Assembly (NCBI RefSeq): GCF_025371035.1
Contig: NZ_JANZXB010000001.1
Coordinates: forward strand, 518,800-582,799
DNA length: 64,000 nt
Direction: 5' to 3'
Source: Sphingomonas sp. LC-1
GTDB taxonomy: Bacteria; Pseudomonadota; Alphaproteobacteria; Sphingomonadales; Sphingomonadaceae
Shown here piece by piece: positions 27,686 through 35,956 of this stretch (position 1 is the first letter of the stretch; each line of letters begins with the position of its first letter). A program made the translations under genes and the position numbers. Under the pieces are notes generated by a model. That model had not been told where the DNA came from, ran no database searches, and worked only from the letters and a program-made list of their open reading frames with translations.

Positions 27686-30026
27686 CCGGCGTCGAGACGG
27701 TGCGCCGCCCCAGCAGGAAGGGATTGCCGAAGGCGAAGCGATTGCCCCGTTCGTCCAGCACATTGTCGAGCGTCGCGACCAGCGTATAGCGGCCGGTGCG
27801 CGCGGTCAGCGCCAGATTGCCGATGCCATATCCGCCCTGGCGCACATCGAACATGTCGCCCACCCCCAATACCGAGGGACCGACGAATGCCGCCTCGGCC
27901 TTGGCGGACAGGGTCAGGTCCGGCGTGACGCGGAAATCGCGCACGACGCCCAGTCGCGCCGATATGCTCGGCGTTTCCGGCAAGCGGCGGTTGCGCGCCT
28001 TACTGAGCGCGGCGGTGGAGCCGGTCACTTCGTTGTCCGTCGCGAAGAAGGCGCCCGTCAGATGCCAGTCGGCATGCGGCACCCATTCCGCCCACCCCTC
28101 CAGCGCATCGACCCGCGCATCGCCGATATTGCTGGTCACCGGCTGTCCCGACCGGTTGATCAGGTCCGCCTGGATCGCGGTCCAGCGTGCATGGGACAGG
28201 CTGATCGACGCGGACAGGCCGGTCGCGCCGCGCCGCAAATGGCGGATGCCGAGTTCCACCATCTGGATCGAGTCCGACTCGAAATTGGCGACCCGCCCCA
28301 CCCCCGCCGCGACGGAAAGACCGCCGGTGCGAAACCCCGATTGATAGCGTCCGAACAGGCTCCAATGCGGGGCCAGCAGCCAGGACAGGCCGAAGGTCGG
28401 ATCGACCCGCGTGGTCGAGCGTCCCCGGACATAATGGGTGCTTCGCGGCTTGATCGAGGGTTCGCCATCGACCCGCGCCGCCGTCACGCGCCCGCCCAGC
28501 GTCAGCGACAGGCGATCGTTGAGCGGATGCGTCGCCTCGGCGAATATCGCGCCGCTCCGGGTGACGTTGGTCACTCCGATCACCGGCCGGACGCCTTGCT
28601 TGACGGTCAACGAGCGCGCCATCACCGACTGGTCGGAGACCAGATTGAGGCCCACCACCCATGACCCGCCCCCCGGCAATCGCCGCGACAGGCGGCTTTC
28701 ATGGGTGAACAGCGTCTTCGACCCATCCAGCTGATAGGATTGGTGCGCGCCCAGCACGCTGGCGTCGAACTGCTCGAACGAGGCACCCTGCACCAGTCCG
28801 GTCGCCGACACGAATTGCAGGCCATCCGCCCCGCTCTTCGACAGGAGCAGGCGGCCGAACGTCATGTCGCTCCAGGACGGCTGGGCGATTGCGGCTTGGC
28901 TGACCAGCACATCCTCGTTCATCACATATTGCGCATCGCGCGCGACGATCGACTGGGTGCCGCCCCCCAATTCGATCCGCCAGCCATCGCCCGGATCCCA
29001 TCGCAAGGTGCCGCGCGCGCCGCTGGTCAGCACCCGGTTGATATCGGTCGCACCCGTTCGGCCATTGTCGATATAGCCGCCCTCGACGGCATGATAGCCG
29101 ACCAGCCGGACGCCCAATGTCGAGGGCACGAGCATCACATTCGCCACCGCCGCGACATCGCCGCTCGGGGTTCCGTGGGTGGTCAGCTCACCACCCCATT
29201 CCAGCCGCCCGCTATCGCGATCCAGCATCACCGGGTTGGAGGTCAGCCGCACGATCCCCCCGATCGCGCCCGAGCCGTGCAATGCGCCCTGCGGCCCCTC
29301 CGCAATCTCGACCTCGCCAATGTCATAGAGCCGCAAACCCGGATCGGGCCCGGCAAAGGCGATCTGCACCTCGTCCAGATAGAGGCTGGCGGTCGACTCG
29401 GTCGCGCCGTTGAAGCTGCTGTCCGCGATGCCGCGAATGAACAGCTTGTTGCGCCCCGGCCCCAATGCGGTGGTCTGGAGAATGGGGGTCTGCGCCGCCA
29501 CATCGCTGAGATCGACCGAGCCCGTGGGAATGGTGACCCCGCGCCCGATCACGGAGACGCTGCCCGGATAGCGAGCGAGTTCGGTGCCCTGTTTGCTGGC
29601 GGTGACGATGATGTCCTGCGCATTGCCGGACGGCGGCGGCGGTGGCGCTGGTCCGCGCTTGGGCGAGGCCTGTCGGGGCATGCGCGGCGAACCGACGATG
29701 CGGAAACTTTCCCCATCGATCGCCACCGCCCTATATCCTGTCCCCCGCAGCAATTGCGACAAGGCGCGCGCGGGTGGGGATTGGGTCGCAAGCGCCGGAG
29801 TGCGCACGCGGCGCAAGCGATCGTCGGTCGTGACGATGGTAATCCCGCCCTGCCGCGCCAGTTCGCGCAAGGCGATATCGAGCGTCGCGGATGGTAGGAC
29901 GATGCGGCGCGGGACCGCTACGGGCCGCTCACGCGCCTGGACCGTAACGGGCAGGACGAGACAGAACGCGGCCCAAAGGCCGCGCTCAACGATCCCCGTC
30001 CGACGCCCGCAAAATCCAGTCCCCAC
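27642..30026 (-). CDS. TonB-dependent receptor with N-terminal STN signalling domain
   Basis: A 794-residue outer-membrane transducer. After a signal peptide (GLWAAFCLVLPVTVQA) an STN domain covers about residues 40-110 (ATLDIALRELARQGGI through RALSQLLRGTGY). A TonB box (DIIVTASKQGTE), plug (LFIRGIADSSFNGATES, EGPQGALHGSGAIGG) and beta-barrel follow. An STN domain lets substrate binding be signalled to the FecR/ECF pair encoded just upstream. The ligand is unknown. GTG start at 30026 overlaps fecR by 41 bp. The C-terminus VRMGVDL lacks the usual terminal aromatic residue, and the last 44 bp overlap the opposing GT2 gene. Confidence 0.86.
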   Translation of the reverse strand: MGTGFCGRRTGIVERGLWAAFCLVLPVTVQARERPVAVPRRIVLPSATLDIALRELARQGGITIVTTDDRLRRVRTPALATQSPPARALSQLLRGTGYRAVAIDGESFRIVGSPRMPRQASPKRGPAPPPPPSGNAQDIIVTASKQGTELARYPGSVSVIGRGVTIPTGSVDLSDVAAQTPILQTTALGPGRNKLFIRGIADSSFNGATESTASLYLDEVQIAFAGPDPGLRLYDIGEVEIAEGPQGALHGSGAIGGIVRLTSNPVMLDRDSGRLEWGGELTTHGTPSGDVAAVANVMLVPSTLGVRLVGYHAVEGGYIDNGRTGATDINRVLTSGARGTLRWDPGDGWRIELGGGTQSIVARDAQYVMNEDVLVSQAAIAQPSWSDMTFGRLLLSKSGADGLQFVSATGLVQGASFEQFDASVLGAHQSYQLDGSKTLFTHESRLSRRLPGGGSWVVGLNLVSDQSVMARSLTVKQGVRPVIGVTNVTRSGAIFAEATHPLNDRLSLTLGGRVTAARVDGEPSIKPRSTHYVRGRSTTRVDPTFGLSWLLAPHWSLFGRYQSGFRTGGLSVAAGVGRVANFESDSIQMVELGIRHLRRGATGLSASISLSHARWTAIQADLINRSGQPVTSNIGDARVDALEGWAEWVPHADWHLTGAFFATDNEVTGSTAALSKARNRRLPETPSISARLGVVRDFRVTPDLTLSAKAEAAFVGPSVLGVGDMFDVRQGGYGIGNLALTARTGRYTLVATLDNVLDERGNRFAFGNPFLLGRRTVSTPVRPRTVGVRMGVDL

Positions 30027-30915
30027 CGCTCTGGCGCCACTCCGCTCCGATCAGCCTCGCGAGACGGGGAACATCCTTGCCGGCATCGCCCGTCATCCGG
30101 ACGACACCCGTGACGTTGCGATCGACCAGTGGCCCCTCCACCGCGATGCGAACGCCATAGGCCGATTGCAATCGTGCAGCAATCGCCCCCACCGTCTCCC
30201 GGTCGAAATCGAGCAAGCCGCCGCGCCACCCCCCGATGGCGGACGGATCGATCGCAACGCGGCGCAGGCTATGGCGCGCTTCGTCCAGCCGAATTCCCTG
30301 CCCCGCCGTCAGTGCGACCTGCTGTCCCAGTGGAGCCAGCGACACCGATCCCTCGGCCACCGCGACGTCCAGCCGGGTTCCCGCACGGCGCACGTCGAAC
30401 ACCGTGCCCATGTCGCGGATCACGACCGCGCCCGAATGGAGTTCGAACGGCGCGGACGGGTCGTGCCGGACATGGAACAGCGCCTGCCCGGTCTCCAGCG
30501 TGGCGACGCGGGTGTCGTTACGATCGTAGCGGAGGCGCGATCCCCCGGCGAGCTCGATCCGGGTGCCGTCGTTGAGCGCGATCTGGCGGGTTTCCCCTGC
30601 CCGCGTCTGCTCGACCCGAATGTCCGGGCCGCGGTTCAACATCGTCGGGCCGGCGACGAGAGCGACAGCCGCCGCCACCCCGCCGAGCAGCCACCAGCGC
30701 CCCCAGCCGGCATTGTCATTGACTGCCTCAATCGGAGGAGCAGGTTCCACGGCCGCCGTCGGCGGGACCAGCAACGCATCGGCCATCGCGACCGCGTCAT
30801 AGGCGCGTGCGTTGGCCGGGCTTTCTTCCAGCCACGCGGCAAAGGCGTCCCATTCGGCCGCGCTCATGTCACGCTGCCGGATGTGCCAGTCGATCGCCTG
30901 TTCCTCACGCGTCAC
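29986..30915 (-). CDS. FecR-type anti-sigma factor
   Basis: A 309-residue inner-membrane regulator. The N-terminal DUF4880 region (AIDWHIRQRDMSAAEWDAF) is the cytoplasmic anti-sigma part; one membrane helix lies near residues 85-105 (WWLLGGVAAAVALVAG); the periplasmic FecR domain has LNDGTRIELAGGSRL and FELHSGAVVIRDMGTVFDV; a DUF4974-like end closes it. It should hold the ECF sigma factor until the receptor reports substrate. GTG 30915 shares bases with the sigma TGA and follows AAAGGAG; an in-frame extension to 31221 lies inside the sigma gene. Confidence 0.9.
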   Translation of the reverse strand: MTREEQAIDWHIRQRDMSAAEWDAFAAWLEESPANARAYDAVAMADALLVPPTAAVEPAPPIEAVNDNAGWGRWWLLGGVAAAVALVAGPTMLNRGPDIRVEQTRAGETRQIALNDGTRIELAGGSRLRYDRNDTRVATLETGQALFHVRHDPSAPFELHSGAVVIRDMGTVFDVRRAGTRLDVAVAEGSVSLAPLGQQVALTAGQGIRLDEARHSLRRVAIDPSAIGGWRGGLLDFDRETVGAIAARLQSAYGVRIAVEGPLVDRNVTGVVRMTGDAGKDVPRLARLIGAEWRQSGGDWILRASDGDR

Positions 30916-31463
30916 TCGTCCGCGCTCCTTTCGAGGACATGACGATGCGGTGACGTGCAATCCGCACCCTCCATCTCCCGATTTTCCTGCAAAAAATGAT
31001 AGGCCCGGCGCAACAGTTTCTCGACCGCGCTGACGGTGATGCCCATCCGGTCGGCGATCATCCGTTGCGGCTGATCCTCGAAGCGGAAAAGCGTAAAGGC
31101 CTGGCGCATCCGCTCGGGCATTTGCGCGATCCGCGCCTGGGCCTGTGCCAGTTCGCCCCGCGCCGCGACGATGCGTTCGGGGTCGGCATATTCCTCCGAT
31201 TGGGGCTGGACTTCTTCCCATGCCCCCTCGCGGGCACCGCGTCGGGCGGCGGCAATCCGGCGATCGGTGGCGAGGTTGGTCGCCATACGGCAGAAAAAGG
31301 GAATGGGCTGTTCGACATGCCCCCCCTCCAGCGCAGCGATGCGCAGCCAGAGATCCTGAAGCGCGTCCTCGGCATCCTCCACCGAGCCGAGCCGGGCCGC
31401 CAACAGGCGACGCAGCAGCGGTCGCGCCTCCATGAACTGGCCTTCCAGACCCGTATCGCCCAA
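30912..31463 (-). CDS. ECF sigma factor, FecI-like
   Basis: A 183-residue sigma-70 family factor with region 2 at about residues 15-75 (SVEDAEDALQDLWLRIA, ATNLATDRRIAAARR) and region 4 at about 115-160 (MRQAFTLFRFEDQPQRMIAD, GITVSAVEKLLRRAYHFL). It should direct transcription of the receptor operon when released by FecR. The frame starts with TTG 31463 after AGAGGG; ATG 31433 also has a fair site, so the true start is uncertain by ten residues. It follows the deacetylase gene after only 15 bp. Confidence 0.88.
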   Translation of the reverse strand: MGDTGLEGQFMEARPLLRRLLAARLGSVEDAEDALQDLWLRIAALEGGHVEQPIPFFCRMATNLATDRRIAAARRGAREGAWEEVQPQSEEYADPERIVAARGELAQAQARIAQMPERMRQAFTLFRFEDQPQRMIADRMGITVSAVEKLLRRAYHFLQENREMEGADCTSPHRHVLERSADE

Positions 31464-31478
31464 TCCACCGCCCTCTGG

Positions 31479-32279
31479 TCAGGCGGCGAAGGCCAGCCCG
31501 CGTTGCGCCGCCATGTCCGAAACCGAAACCCCGCGCAAGACATCGGCCTCGTCCCGCCGTGCCGCCGCGATGGCGTCACCCGGCCGCATACCCGCGCCGG
31601 GGTGACACATGACCAGGTGAAAGCGACCCGCCCGATCGAGAAAAGACGGAAGGGCCTGCGCAAAGCGGCCGTCAAAGCCATAATGCCCGGCAAAGCCGTC
31701 ATTGCAGCGCAGCCCCGCCGCCCCGGCATCGCGGCGCAATCCGCGCGAGTGAAAGGCGCTGCCGATCGCCTTGCCGCGCCAAGGCCGACCGAGCAGTGCG
31801 GCGACTTTGTCCTCGCAGGTGCGAAGCCAGGCGTCCGGCGCGCGGCGACGCGTGGTGGACAGCACGATCGGGCGGATGCCGGGAAGCGCGTGCGAATGCT
31901 GATGCCCGTCGACAAAGGCGGGCGGACGCCCCATCGCCTCCTCGAAACGGTCGAACTGCGCCTCGACCTCGCGGGCGATCTCTGCCGGATCCAGCCGCCC
32001 GCGCGCAGCCAGCCGGGTCAGCGGGTCGATCCCTGGCATCACCCCATCACGGGTAAAGCCATTGGGGTGGATCGGCGCCTCTTCGGTCAGCGTCAGGTGA
32101 AGCCCGATCTGCGCCGTGTCGGGCAGATCGCGCAGCATCGCGCTGTCCTCCGCCCAATTGGGGCGCAGCGTCATGCAACTCGTGGCGTTGAGCTTGCCGG
32201 CTTTCAGCAGTTCGGCGATGATCAGACTGTCTGCGGTCGAAAAGGCGAAATCGTCAGCGCATAGAATAAGCCGGTTCAC
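31479..32279 (-). CDS. YdjC/ChbG-family carbohydrate deacetylase
   Basis: A 266-residue protein with the YdjC hallmarks: LILCADDFAFS (metal Asp), IGLHLTLTEE (metal His) and FVDGHQHSHALPGI (metal/catalytic His). Members remove N-acetyl groups from chitooligosaccharides (ChbG), from hopanoid-linked GlcNAc (HpnK) or from undecaprenyl-phosphate-GalNAc (NaxD). Its first 26 bp overlap the 3' end of a GT2 gene, so it probably deacetylates what that transferase makes, a logic shared with HpnI/HpnK and FlmF2/NaxD. A chitin role would fit less well with that partner. Confidence 0.82.
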   Translation of the reverse strand: MNRLILCADDFAFSTADSLIIAELLKAGKLNATSCMTLRPNWAEDSAMLRDLPDTAQIGLHLTLTEEAPIHPNGFTRDGVMPGIDPLTRLAARGRLDPAEIAREVEAQFDRFEEAMGRPPAFVDGHQHSHALPGIRPIVLSTTRRRAPDAWLRTCEDKVAALLGRPWRGKAIGSAFHSRGLRRDAGAAGLRCNDGFAGHYGFDGRFAQALPSFLDRAGRFHLVMCHPGAGMRPGDAIAAARRDEADVLRGVSVSDMAAQRGLAFAA

Positions 32280-33153
32280 CCACCACTCCCGCCAGATTCT
32301 GATAGGCCTTTTCGCGCATCCGCTCGGTGGTCAGCCGCCGGGCCGTCAGTCGGCGGGCCAGAAACGTGTAGAAGAACCAGTCCCCCGCGAACGGCGCGGC
32401 GATGCTGTAGAGCAGGCGCTCGCTGAAGGTCCAGCGGATCGATTCCCGGTCCCGCTCCCGGTCGGAGGGCGTGCACCAGAAGCCGTCGGCATAACGCATC
32501 GTGCCGTGGCGCAGCACCCGGTGGATCACCTCATGATCCTCCAGCACGTAATTCCAGCGGCGCGGATCGAAACCGCCCGCCGCCTTCAGCGTCCTGGTGC
32601 AAAAGGCTTGCCCCGCACCGCCCGCATGGCATTGCCGAGGCAGCAGTCGCGCGGCCAGACGGATGGTCGCGGACTCGCGCCGACGCTCCGCTTCGCCATC
32701 ACCCGGTGCGATGAAATAGGCCCCCGCGACGACGCATCCGGGTCGTTCCAGCAGCGCCTGCGCCTCGGCCAGATAGGTCTCCGGGTACCGCGTATCGGCG
32801 TCGCACGTCGCGACGAAGCGCGTATGGACATGGTCGAGGCCGAGGCGCAGCGCGTTGATCTTGCCCGGCAATCCCTGATGCAGCAGGATATGGTCCAGGC
32901 CCAGCCGCTCGCACGCCTCCGCCGCTACCCGCGCGCTGGCGTCGAGCGAGCCATTGTCCACCAGCACCAGCCGAAAGCGCAGGCTCTGCCGCGCCAGACT
33001 TTCCAGCGTCGCCGCCAGTTCGGCCTCTTCGTTGAAGAAGGGCACGATCACCGTCCAACCTGGCGCGACATATGCCGGTGCCTGTTCCGTCTTGCCGGCA
33101 TTGGCGCAGGCCCTGACATTGCGCCAAGCCGCGCCTTCCGCATCGAGCAGCAT
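32254..33153 (-). CDS. GT2 glycosyltransferase paired with the deacetylase
   Basis: A 299-residue GT-A enzyme: WTVIVPFFNEEAELAATLES, LVLVDNGSLDASARV, LPGKINALRLG, VATCDADTRYPETYL as DxD, and NYVLEDHEVIHR as the catalytic ED region. A hydrophobic stretch near the C-terminus (AAPFAGDWFFYTFLA) may sit at the membrane, but there are no clear transmembrane helices. Start ATG 33153 follows GGGTGGG; ATG 33240 (328 residues) is an alternative, and the frame further upstream is not family-like. It overlaps the deacetylase gene and heads the operon that runs through sigma, fecR and receptor. Confidence 0.8.
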   Translation of the reverse strand: MLLDAEGAAWRNVRACANAGKTEQAPAYVAPGWTVIVPFFNEEAELAATLESLARQSLRFRLVLVDNGSLDASARVAAEACERLGLDHILLHQGLPGKINALRLGLDHVHTRFVATCDADTRYPETYLAEAQALLERPGCVVAGAYFIAPGDGEAERRRESATIRLAARLLPRQCHAGGAGQAFCTRTLKAAGGFDPRRWNYVLEDHEVIHRVLRHGTMRYADGFWCTPSDRERDRESIRWTFSERLLYSIAAPFAGDWFFYTFLARRLTARRLTTERMREKAYQNLAGVVGEPAYSMR

Positions 33154-33397
33154 CAACCCACCCCGCCCATGAAACCCAAAACAACCTCGTCGCCAAAGCC
33201 CCCGCCCGACAGCGTTTCCGCTCAAGTCGAGGTGTTTCATAAGCCTGACGTCACCACCCCCGGCCGACCGGACATAGGTTAGGAAAAATTTTTCACCGGG
33301 CGGATGCGATGCCGATTTCCTTTGCGATCGGGCGACCGGCAATGACATGGGCGCTGCGAAGCCGGGGCCCCCGGCAGCCCACCCGGAACGGATCGAA

Positions 33398-34909
33398 ATG
33401 ACGGATCTGACGTCGCCCCGCTTGAACGCCAGCCGCTTTGCCACGCTCCGCCTCCTCGACAGGCCGACCGTCGTGGCGTTCGCGCTGCTGATCTTCGCCG
33501 TACTGGTCCGCGCGCGCGATTACGGCAATCCGGTCGCGCATGTGGACGAGCAATATTATCTGCTGGTCGGCGATCGGCTGTTGCACGGCGCACGTCTCTA
33601 TATCGATCTCTGGGATCGCAAGCCGCCGGGGCTGTTCCTGCTGTTCGCCGGTTTCCGCCTGCTGCCGGGGGATGGTTTCCTGGCCTATCAGCTGGTCGCC
33701 ACGCTGTGCGCCGCCGCGACGGGCTGGCTGATCTGGCTGGCGGCGCGGCGCATGACGCTGGCACCGCCCGCCGGGCTGGCGGCGGGCGCAGCCTATATCC
33801 TTTGGCTGCCATTGCTCAGCGGCGGGAGCGGCCAGTCGCCGGTCTTCTACAATCTGGCGATGACGGCGGCGGCGGTGCTCACGCTGGAACTCCCCCGCCT
33901 GGCCGAGCGGCGCGCGGTGGGCGCGATCGGGACGAGCGGTGTGGCGGCCTGCCTGCTGGCCGGTATCGCCATCCAGATCAAATATACCCCGTTGGTCGAA
34001 GGCGCGTTCTTCGGGCTTGCCCATCTCTGGTATCTCTGGCGGGCGCGAGCGAGCGTCCTCTCGCTGGGATTCGCGGCGCTGCTCTGGATGGTGCTGGGGC
34101 TGTTGCCGACGGCGTTGATCGTCCTGCAATATTGGATGAAGGGCCCGGCGGCGTTCGACGCCTTCTGGTTCGCCAACTTCACCTCGATCACGCTACGACG
34201 CGGCTATCCCATGGCGAAGATCGTCGGACGACTGGCGGGAATCGGGGGCCAGTTACTGCCGCTGATCGCCTGCGCCGTGATCGCGTGGCGCAAGGGGCCG
34301 CAAAGCCCCGCCATGACCCTGACCCGCATCTGGCTGATCTTCGCGCTGGTCGCCTTCGCGATGATCGGCGCGTTCTTCGACCATTATGCCTTGCCGCTGG
34401 TCGCCCCGCTTTCGCTCGCCGCCGTGCCCGCCTTCGCCATGGGGCGAAAGGCGATCGTCCCGGTCTCCCTGATCGGCACCGGGTTGTTCATCTTCCACGC
34501 CGCCACCAACGACCCGAGCGAGGGCGATGGCATCCGTCGCATGGCCAGGATGATGGCGGCCGTCGATGGCGCCGAATGTCCCTATGTCTTTGCCGGGGAT
34601 TCCAGCCTCTATCATCTTTCGGGTGGCTGCGTGCCGACCGCCTATGCCTTCCCCTCCTCGCTCGCCTATGAGGCGGAGCGCGGGGCGATCGGGGTGGACG
34701 AGACGGCGGAGGTCGCGCGCATCCTGGCCCGCCGCCCGCCCGCCATCGTGACGCTGGACGATCCCTTCTCGCCCTGGAACGTCGCGACGCAAAGGCTGAT
34801 GATCCAGGCTCTCGCCCGCGACTATCGCCCGGTAATGGCGGTCCCGCGCGAAGGACGGCACGAAGTCCTGTATGTCCGCCGCGACCGGCTCGTTCCGCCC
34901 CTGAAATAA
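33398..34909 (+). CDS. GT39/ArnT-like membrane glycosyltransferase
   Basis: A 503-residue polytopic protein of the PMT/ArnT superfamily, which uses polyprenyl-phosphate sugars on the periplasmic side. The first loop has the acidic motif VAHVDEQYYLLVGDRLLHG and LWDRKPPGLFLLF, typical of the family; about ten hydrophobic helices follow, then a soluble C-terminal part from about residue 390 (GAECPYVFAGDSSLYHLSGG). It is divergent from the GT2/deacetylase operon, so it may be the final transferase of that pathway. ATG 33398 (MTDLTSPRL) has GGAACGGA upstream; the longer frame to 33347 looks noncoding. Confidence 0.82.
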   Translation: MTDLTSPRLNASRFATLRLLDRPTVVAFALLIFAVLVRARDYGNPVAHVDEQYYLLVGDRLLHGARLYIDLWDRKPPGLFLLFAGFRLLPGDGFLAYQLVATLCAAATGWLIWLAARRMTLAPPAGLAAGAAYILWLPLLSGGSGQSPVFYNLAMTAAAVLTLELPRLAERRAVGAIGTSGVAACLLAGIAIQIKYTPLVEGAFFGLAHLWYLWRARASVLSLGFAALLWMVLGLLPTALIVLQYWMKGPAAFDAFWFANFTSITLRRGYPMAKIVGRLAGIGGQLLPLIACAVIAWRKGPQSPAMTLTRIWLIFALVAFAMIGAFFDHYALPLVAPLSLAAVPAFAMGRKAIVPVSLIGTGLFIFHAATNDPSEGDGIRRMARMMAAVDGAECPYVFAGDSSLYHLSGGCVPTAYAFPSSLAYEAERGAIGVDETAEVARILARRPPAIVTLDDPFSPWNVATQRLMIQALARDYRPVMAVPREGRHEVLYVRRDRLVPPLK

Positions 34910-34984
34910 AAGCACGGTCGCGGTTGTTTTCGCTGACACCCCGCCCCATTTGCCGCGTCGAACCCTTTATGGAGCCGCAAGCGC

Positions 34985-35848
34985 ATGAGCGACGACGCCT
35001 ATACCCCGCCCGCCATCTGGACTTGGGACAAGGAGAGCGGCGGCCGCTTCGCCTCGATCAACCGGCCGATTGCGGGTGCGACGCACGACAAGCCCCTGCC
35101 CGTCGGTCGGCATCCGTTCCAGCTCTACTCAATGGGCACGCCCAACGGGGTGAAGGTCACGATCATGCTGGAGGAGTTGCTCGCCGCCGGTCATACGGAC
35201 GCGGAATATGACGCGTGGTTGATCCGCATCGGCGAAGGCGACCAGTTCGGCAGCGGTTTCGTCGAGATCAATCCCAATTCAAAGATACCGGCACTGGTCG
35301 ACCATCGCGGCGACGAGCCGCTCGCCATCTTCGAATCCGGCGCGATCCTGACCCATCTGGCCGAGAGCTTCGGCGCCTTCCTGCCGACCGAGCCCGCCGC
35401 GCGGGCGCGGGTCCTGTCCTGGCTGTTCTGGCAGATGGGCAGCGCGCCGTTCCTGGGAGGCGGCTTCGGCCATTTCTATGCCTATGCGCCGGTGAAGATC
35501 GAATATGCGATCAACCGCTATGCCATGGAGGCCAAGCGTCAGCTCGACGTGCTGAACCGGCAACTGGAGCATCATCGCTATGTCGCGGGCGATGACTATA
35601 GCATCGCCGACATGGCGATCTGGCCCTGGTACGGGCAGCTCGTGCTGGGCGATCTCTATGGCGCGGCCGAGTTTCTGCAGGTGCAGGACTATGGCCATGT
35701 CATTCGCTGGGCCCGTGAACTGGCCGCACGCCCGGCGGTCAAGCGCGGGCGAATGGTCAACCGCACCATGGGTGACCCCGCCGAGCAACTGCCCGAGCGG
35801 CACGATGCCAGCGATTTCGAGACGCGGACCGCCGACAAGATCGGCTGA
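34985..35848 (+). CDS. yghU: Glutathione S-transferase, YghU type
   Basis: A 287-residue glutathione transferase of the Nu/YghU class, cytoplasmic, active as a disulfide-bond reductase and peroxidase. The N-terminal extension YTPPAIWTWD and the thioredoxin-like domain (HPFQLYSMGTPNGVKVTIML, NPNSKIPALVD, IFESGAILTHLAE) match the family closely, as does the all-helical domain (YAINRYAMEAKRQLDVLNRQ, YSIADMAIWPWYG). Length is normal. It seems to be a stand-alone gene 75 bp after the GT39 gene. Confidence 0.92.
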   Translation: MSDDAYTPPAIWTWDKESGGRFASINRPIAGATHDKPLPVGRHPFQLYSMGTPNGVKVTIMLEELLAAGHTDAEYDAWLIRIGEGDQFGSGFVEINPNSKIPALVDHRGDEPLAIFESGAILTHLAESFGAFLPTEPAARARVLSWLFWQMGSAPFLGGGFGHFYAYAPVKIEYAINRYAMEAKRQLDVLNRQLEHHRYVAGDDYSIADMAIWPWYGQLVLGDLYGAAEFLQVQDYGHVIRWARELAARPAVKRGRMVNRTMGDPAEQLPERHDASDFETRTADKIG

Positions 35849-35855
35849 CCTGCCA

Positions 35856-35882
35856 ATCCTCCCCATCGCTGATGGGGAGGAT
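35856..35882. repeat. Perfect 12-bp hairpin with 3-nt loop
   Basis: ATCCTCCCCATC (35856-35867) and GATGGGGAGGAT (35871-35882) are exact reverse complements around GCT. The stem is followed by CAAAAA on the plus strand, so a T run exists only on the minus strand. It lies 8 bp after the yghU stop. It may be an intergenic repeat of the kind common in sphingomonads and a stabilising or terminating structure. Confidence 0.75.
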
Positions 35883-35956
35883 CAAAAATGACGGGCCGAT
35901 GTCATCTGCCGCGAATGGGTTGATCCCTGCGGCCGTCTGCGCCTTAAGTCCTTGCC

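Noticed and set aside
33154-33444. N-terminal extension of the GT2 gene to 33444
   Set aside because: It would overlap the start of the divergent GT39 gene and has no GT2-like sequence; start placed at 33153, with 33240 as alternative.
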